Source: Paludibacter sp.
Lineage (GTDB): Bacteria > Bacteroidota > Bacteroidia > Bacteroidales > Paludibacteraceae
Direction of reading: 5' to 3'
NCBI GenBank assembly: GCA_028705705.1
Contig: JAQWCZ010000067.1
Span: 1-9,093 of the forward strand
Length of the DNA: 9,093 nt
Positions 6,332 to 9,093 of this stretch are shown here, piece after piece; the first letter of the stretch is position 1, and each line of letters starts with the position of its first letter. A program made the position numbers and the translations under genes. A model generated the notes under the pieces. The model searched no databases, was not told where the DNA came from, and saw nothing but the letters and a program-made list of their open reading frames with translations.

Positions 6332-7903
6332 ATGAAAAAGACAACTTTTATTGTGATTTTTATGGTGATTACAGCTTCTTTGTTTTCACAAAATAATGGT
6401 AATGGACCTATAGCTGTTTCGATAATAAAGAATGGAAATGCTGCATATCTTTATAAGATTAACACTGAAAACTGGGGTGAAAATCCTTTATCAATTGCAT
6501 ATAATAACAACGAGCAATTTACGGGTCAGAATTTTGGAACACCGGAATCATTATTAATTGATGGCGGTGTCGCAGTAGCCTGGGCAGCAAATGGCGATTA
6601 TTTTATGGACGATTCTTTCGTAATCCAGTATCGTATTTATCTTTCAGGAGGTACAGCTCCTGACACCTGGAATAGTGTTGATATAAGTTTTCTTGCCGCA
6701 CATGAAGGGAATGATTATAAATATGATACAAATGGAAGAAGTATTGACATTCTTTCCCTTGCTACTGAACCGGGAGTGTACAAATTTGATGTCAGGTTGG
6801 TTCGTAAACACTATTGGGGTGCAGGAGATAACTGGACAAATACCTATGAAGTACAAACAGCAACCTTTACCCTGGCTGATGAAAGACCTATTGCCGATTT
6901 TGAGGTTTTTAGTGTAGGACTTTCAAATACAGCGTTAACTTTTACCAATACTTCTACCAATGCAAGTTCTTATTCCTGGAATTTTGGTGATGAAACAGCT
7001 GCAAGTACAGATGCGAGTCCAACTCATACATTCACTTCTCCAGGTACTTACAGTGTTGTTTTAACTGCTACAAACGAAGCAGGTAGCAGAACTGCTACAA
7101 AGAGTGTGAAGATATTGCAAAAATCAGGCACTTCAAATTTGATAGTAGGAGGCAGCATGAACGATGAAACAAAATGGGTAATCGCTACTCAGGGTAAAAC
7201 TCAACCTACGTTTACATGGAATTCTTCCGATGCTCCTACTGGTGCTTCCACCGCCTTAAAATTTGTAAATTCGTCGAATGATGGTTTTGTTCTTTATCAA
7301 CCGGTTTATTTATCTGTTGGCAAAACATATTCGTTCGATATGCTTGTTAAGGATTTGGGAAATAATGTTTCTAATGTTTGGATGCAAGCGTATGTTACTA
7401 ATGCGTTGCAGCCTAATGATATTACTGATATCACTACTTTAGGGATTTTATCAGAAAATGATAATATCGGACAGTTAAATTCATGGAACGGAAATTTGCC
7501 TGCAGGGTTTAATGGCTCTTTCGCAGCAAGTGCTCAAAAAGGCAGCAACCATTCAGCAGGTGTTTGTAAATATACTTCTTTAGAATCGGGAATGTATTAT
7601 TTGATTTTTAGAATCGGAACCTGGGGAGGGAATATGAACCTTTCTATAAGCAATCTGTCTTTAACGGAAGATGTTTCGACATCAAGTAGTCTGAATTCAG
7701 AGTCAGGAATAAACACCTCATTCCTTAAAGATAAAGTTATTGTAACAGGAGCACAAAATTTAGTGGAATTGTATTCACTCACAGGTAGAAAACTTATGAC
7801 ACAAAAAGCTGATGCAGAAACAGTGTTAAATACAACATCCTTATCTGCCGGTGTGTATCTGTTGGTAATTGATAATAAGTATAACTATAAATTTATCAGA
7901 TAA
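6332..7903 (+). CDS. T9SS-exported PKD-domain protein with probable carbohydrate-binding regions
   Basis: The 523-residue protein has a Sec signal peptide (MKKTTFIVIFMVITASLFSQ, cleavage near residues 19-20). Residues ~25-182 form a beta-rich domain I do not recognise, ending in a strand series with VYKFDVRLVRKHYW (149-162) and YEVQTATFTL (172-181). A PKD domain follows at ~186-262, with the diagnostic SYSWNFGD (213-220) and SPGTYSVVLTATNEAG (236-251). Residues ~268-445 look like a jelly-roll, CBM4/9- or galactose-binding-like region: NLIVGGSMND start, Y/W-rich middle, NMNLSISNLSL end. The T9SS type A sorting domain is at ~460-523 (VELYSLTGRKLMTQ, LSAGVYLLVIDN). No catalytic motif is obvious. 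It is probably a secreted or surface-attached binding protein serving the same glycan as its neighbours, though an unrecognised enzyme in the N-terminal domain cannot be excluded. Confidence 0.7.
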   Translation: MKKTTFIVIFMVITASLFSQNNGNGPIAVSIIKNGNAAYLYKINTENWGENPLSIAYNNNEQFTGQNFGTPESLLIDGGVAVAWAANGDYFMDDSFVIQYRIYLSGGTAPDTWNSVDISFLAAHEGNDYKYDTNGRSIDILSLATEPGVYKFDVRLVRKHYWGAGDNWTNTYEVQTATFTLADERPIADFEVFSVGLSNTALTFTNTSTNASSYSWNFGDETAASTDASPTHTFTSPGTYSVVLTATNEAGSRTATKSVKILQKSGTSNLIVGGSMNDETKWVIATQGKTQPTFTWNSSDAPTGASTALKFVNSSNDGFVLYQPVYLSVGKTYSFDMLVKDLGNNVSNVWMQAYVTNALQPNDITDITTLGILSENDNIGQLNSWNGNLPAGFNGSFAASAQKGSNHSAGVCKYTSLESGMYYLIFRIGTWGGNMNLSISNLSLTEDVSTSSSLNSESGINTSFLKDKVIVTGAQNLVELYSLTGRKLMTQKADAETVLNTTSLSAGVYLLVIDNKYNYKFIR

Positions 7904-7918
7904 ATAATGAATAATATA

Positions 7919-7958
7919 TTAAATTCCCTCTCATTAACTTTTTTGAGGGGGAATTTAA
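7919..7958 (+). terminator. Strong hairpin between the PKD-domain gene and the third GH30 gene (possible terminator or attenuator)
   Basis: Arms 7919-7933 (TTAAATTCCCTCTCA) and 7944-7958 (TGAGGGGGAATTTAA) pair over 15 positions with a single U-G wobble (7929/7948) and a 10-base, T-rich loop at 7934-7943. It starts 16 bases after the stop codon. The sequence after it (ATATATAAAG) lacks the T run of a standard intrinsic terminator, and only 21 bases remain before the next ATG, too few for a full separate promoter. Partial termination, RNA processing or translational control of the third GH30 gene are all possible. Confidence 0.55.
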
Positions 7959-7979
7959 ATATATAAAGTTAACCAGGAG

Positions 7980-9093
7980 ATGAAGGTTTATTTGCTTAAA
8001 ATTATAACATTATCAATTATACTGTTGTTAAAGAGTCTTACAACAGCTTCACAGACGGTTACTCCATGGCTGACCAGCGGTGATAAAAGCCGGTTGATAA
8101 AACAACAAAATCCTGTTTATCTGAATGTAAATTCAGGTTCAGCAAACGAAATAATTTATGTTGACCCGGAAACTGTTTATCAGGAAATTGATGGATTTGG
8201 GTTTTGCCTGACTCAGGGCAGCGCCGAAGTCATCAGTTCGCTTACCATTTCTCAGCAAAACTCACTGCTTTCAGAGCTGTTTGATAAAGCAAACGGATTA
8301 GGCATTTCTGTACTTCGTATAGGAATAGGTGCAACCGACCTGAATTCCACAATTTATAGTTATAACGAAACATCAGGTGATGTAAATATGAATAAATTTA
8401 GTCTTAACGGACCAGATTTAAACTATTTAATACCGGTGTTGAAAAAGATTTTGGCAATCAATCCTGAAATAAAGATTCTTGCTTCTCCCTGGACGGCCCC
8501 CAGATGGATGAAAACCAACGGTTCATGGACTGGCGGTTCCCTTAAAACGACTTCATATACAGCTTATGCTAAATATTTTATTAAGTACTTTGATGCCATG
8601 AAAGCTCATGGAATCAACATCTGGGCAATTACACCGCAAAATGAACCTGAAAACGGAGCTAACGAGCCGAGTATGTTGATGAGTATGACGGAGCAAAAAA
8701 ACTTTATCAATCTTTACCTTGGACCGTTAATGGCTAACAACGGTTATTCCGGCATTAAAATAATTGCTTTTGATCATAACTGTGATAATACCAGTTATCC
8801 GATTGAAGTTTGTAATGGTAGCACTTATGTCGATGGGGCAGCGTTTCATTTGTATGCAGGGGATATTTCAGCACTAACTACGGTGAAAAACAGGACGGGG
8901 AAAAACGTGTATTTTACTGAACAATACACTTCCAGTACTGGAAGTTTCTCCGACGATTTCAGTTGGCATTTGCAGAATGTAATATTAGGTGCGTTGAATA
9001 ATTCAGCAAAAACGGTTATTGAATGGAACTTAGCAACCAATTCGAATTTTGGCCCACGGACATCGGGGGGATGTTCTACTTGTCAGGGGGCAA
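7980..9093 (+). CDS. GH30 family glycoside hydrolase, third paralogue (3' partial)
   Basis: The frame opens at ATG 7980 and is still open at the window edge after 371 residues; by comparison with the other two GH30 proteins about 90-100 residues are missing. The likely acid/base is E222 in TPQNEP (218-223) and the nucleophile E314 in YFTEQ (311-315). Other family blocks are DGFGFCLT (71-78), SPWTAPRWMK (169-178), WNLATN (349-354) and GGCSTCQG (363-370). The signal peptide is of the ordinary Sec type (cleavage near TTAS, 21-24) without a lipobox cysteine, so this copy should be soluble in the periplasm or released, unlike its two lipoprotein paralogues. After the nucleophile it has YTSSTG instead of the SGGGW of the other two. 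AGGAG (7975-7979) touches the ATG, an unusually short spacing. The in-frame stop at 7956-7958 allows no other upstream ATG. Confidence 0.88.
   Translation, partial: MKVYLLKIITLSIILLLKSLTTASQTVTPWLTSGDKSRLIKQQNPVYLNVNSGSANEIIYVDPETVYQEIDGFGFCLTQGSAEVISSLTISQQNSLLSELFDKANGLGISVLRIGIGATDLNSTIYSYNETSGDVNMNKFSLNGPDLNYLIPVLKKILAINPEIKILASPWTAPRWMKTNGSWTGGSLKTTSYTAYAKYFIKYFDAMKAHGINIWAITPQNEPENGANEPSMLMSMTEQKNFINLYLGPLMANNGYSGIKIIAFDHNCDNTSYPIEVCNGSTYVDGAAFHLYAGDISALTTVKNRTGKNVYFTEQYTSSTGSFSDDFSWHLQNVILGALNNSAKTVIEWNLATNSNFGPRTSGGCSTCQGA

Noticed and set aside
6693..6917. 74-codon + strand frame overlapping the PKD-domain gene
   Set aside because: Out of frame within a continuous 523-codon gene; no domain, and no sign of a frameshift linking the two.

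Overview
The window looks like the downstream end of a polysaccharide utilisation locus (PUL) from a Bacteroidota bacterium, most likely one outside the gut Bacteroides. Three things point there: a SusE/SusF-like protein tail at the left edge, Bacteroidota-style lipoprotein signals, and three proteins ending in type IX secretion (T9SS) type A sorting domains. All genes lie on the + strand. Complete genes are separated by only 17 to 82 bases and no clear internal promoter (TAnnTTTG-type -7 box) was seen, so one long transcript is plausible.

Layout: (1) 2-160, C-terminal end of a probable SusE/SusF-type outer-membrane glycan-binding protein. (2) 161-229, a gap holding a strong imperfect hairpin. 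(3) 230-1663 and 1681-3054, two paralogous GH30 glycoside hydrolases, both lipoproteins. (4) 3100-4275, a secreted protein with three CBM20/CBM48-like modules and a T9SS tail. (5) 4300-6249, a T9SS-exported SGNH/GDSL hydrolase carrying a duplicated, unrecognised tryptophan-rich module at its N terminus. (6) 6332-7903, a T9SS-exported protein with an unrecognised N-terminal domain, a PKD domain and a jelly-roll-like region. (7) a second strong hairpin at 7919-7958. (8) 7980 to the right edge, a third GH30 enzyme with a non-lipoprotein signal peptide, cut by the window end at residue 371.

How they may work together (inference): GH30 enzymes of this type act on beta-linked glucose polymers, including beta-1,6-glucan or beta-1,6-branched beta-glucan. 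The Sus-type protein and the T9SS-exported binding proteins would capture the glycan at or beyond the cell surface. The SGNH enzyme may remove ester groups such as acetyl. The three GH30 enzymes appear to be placed in different compartments. The substrate itself cannot be read from the sequence. No RNA genes, mobile elements, CRISPR arrays or frameshifted genes were seen, and no gap between genes exceeds 82 bases.
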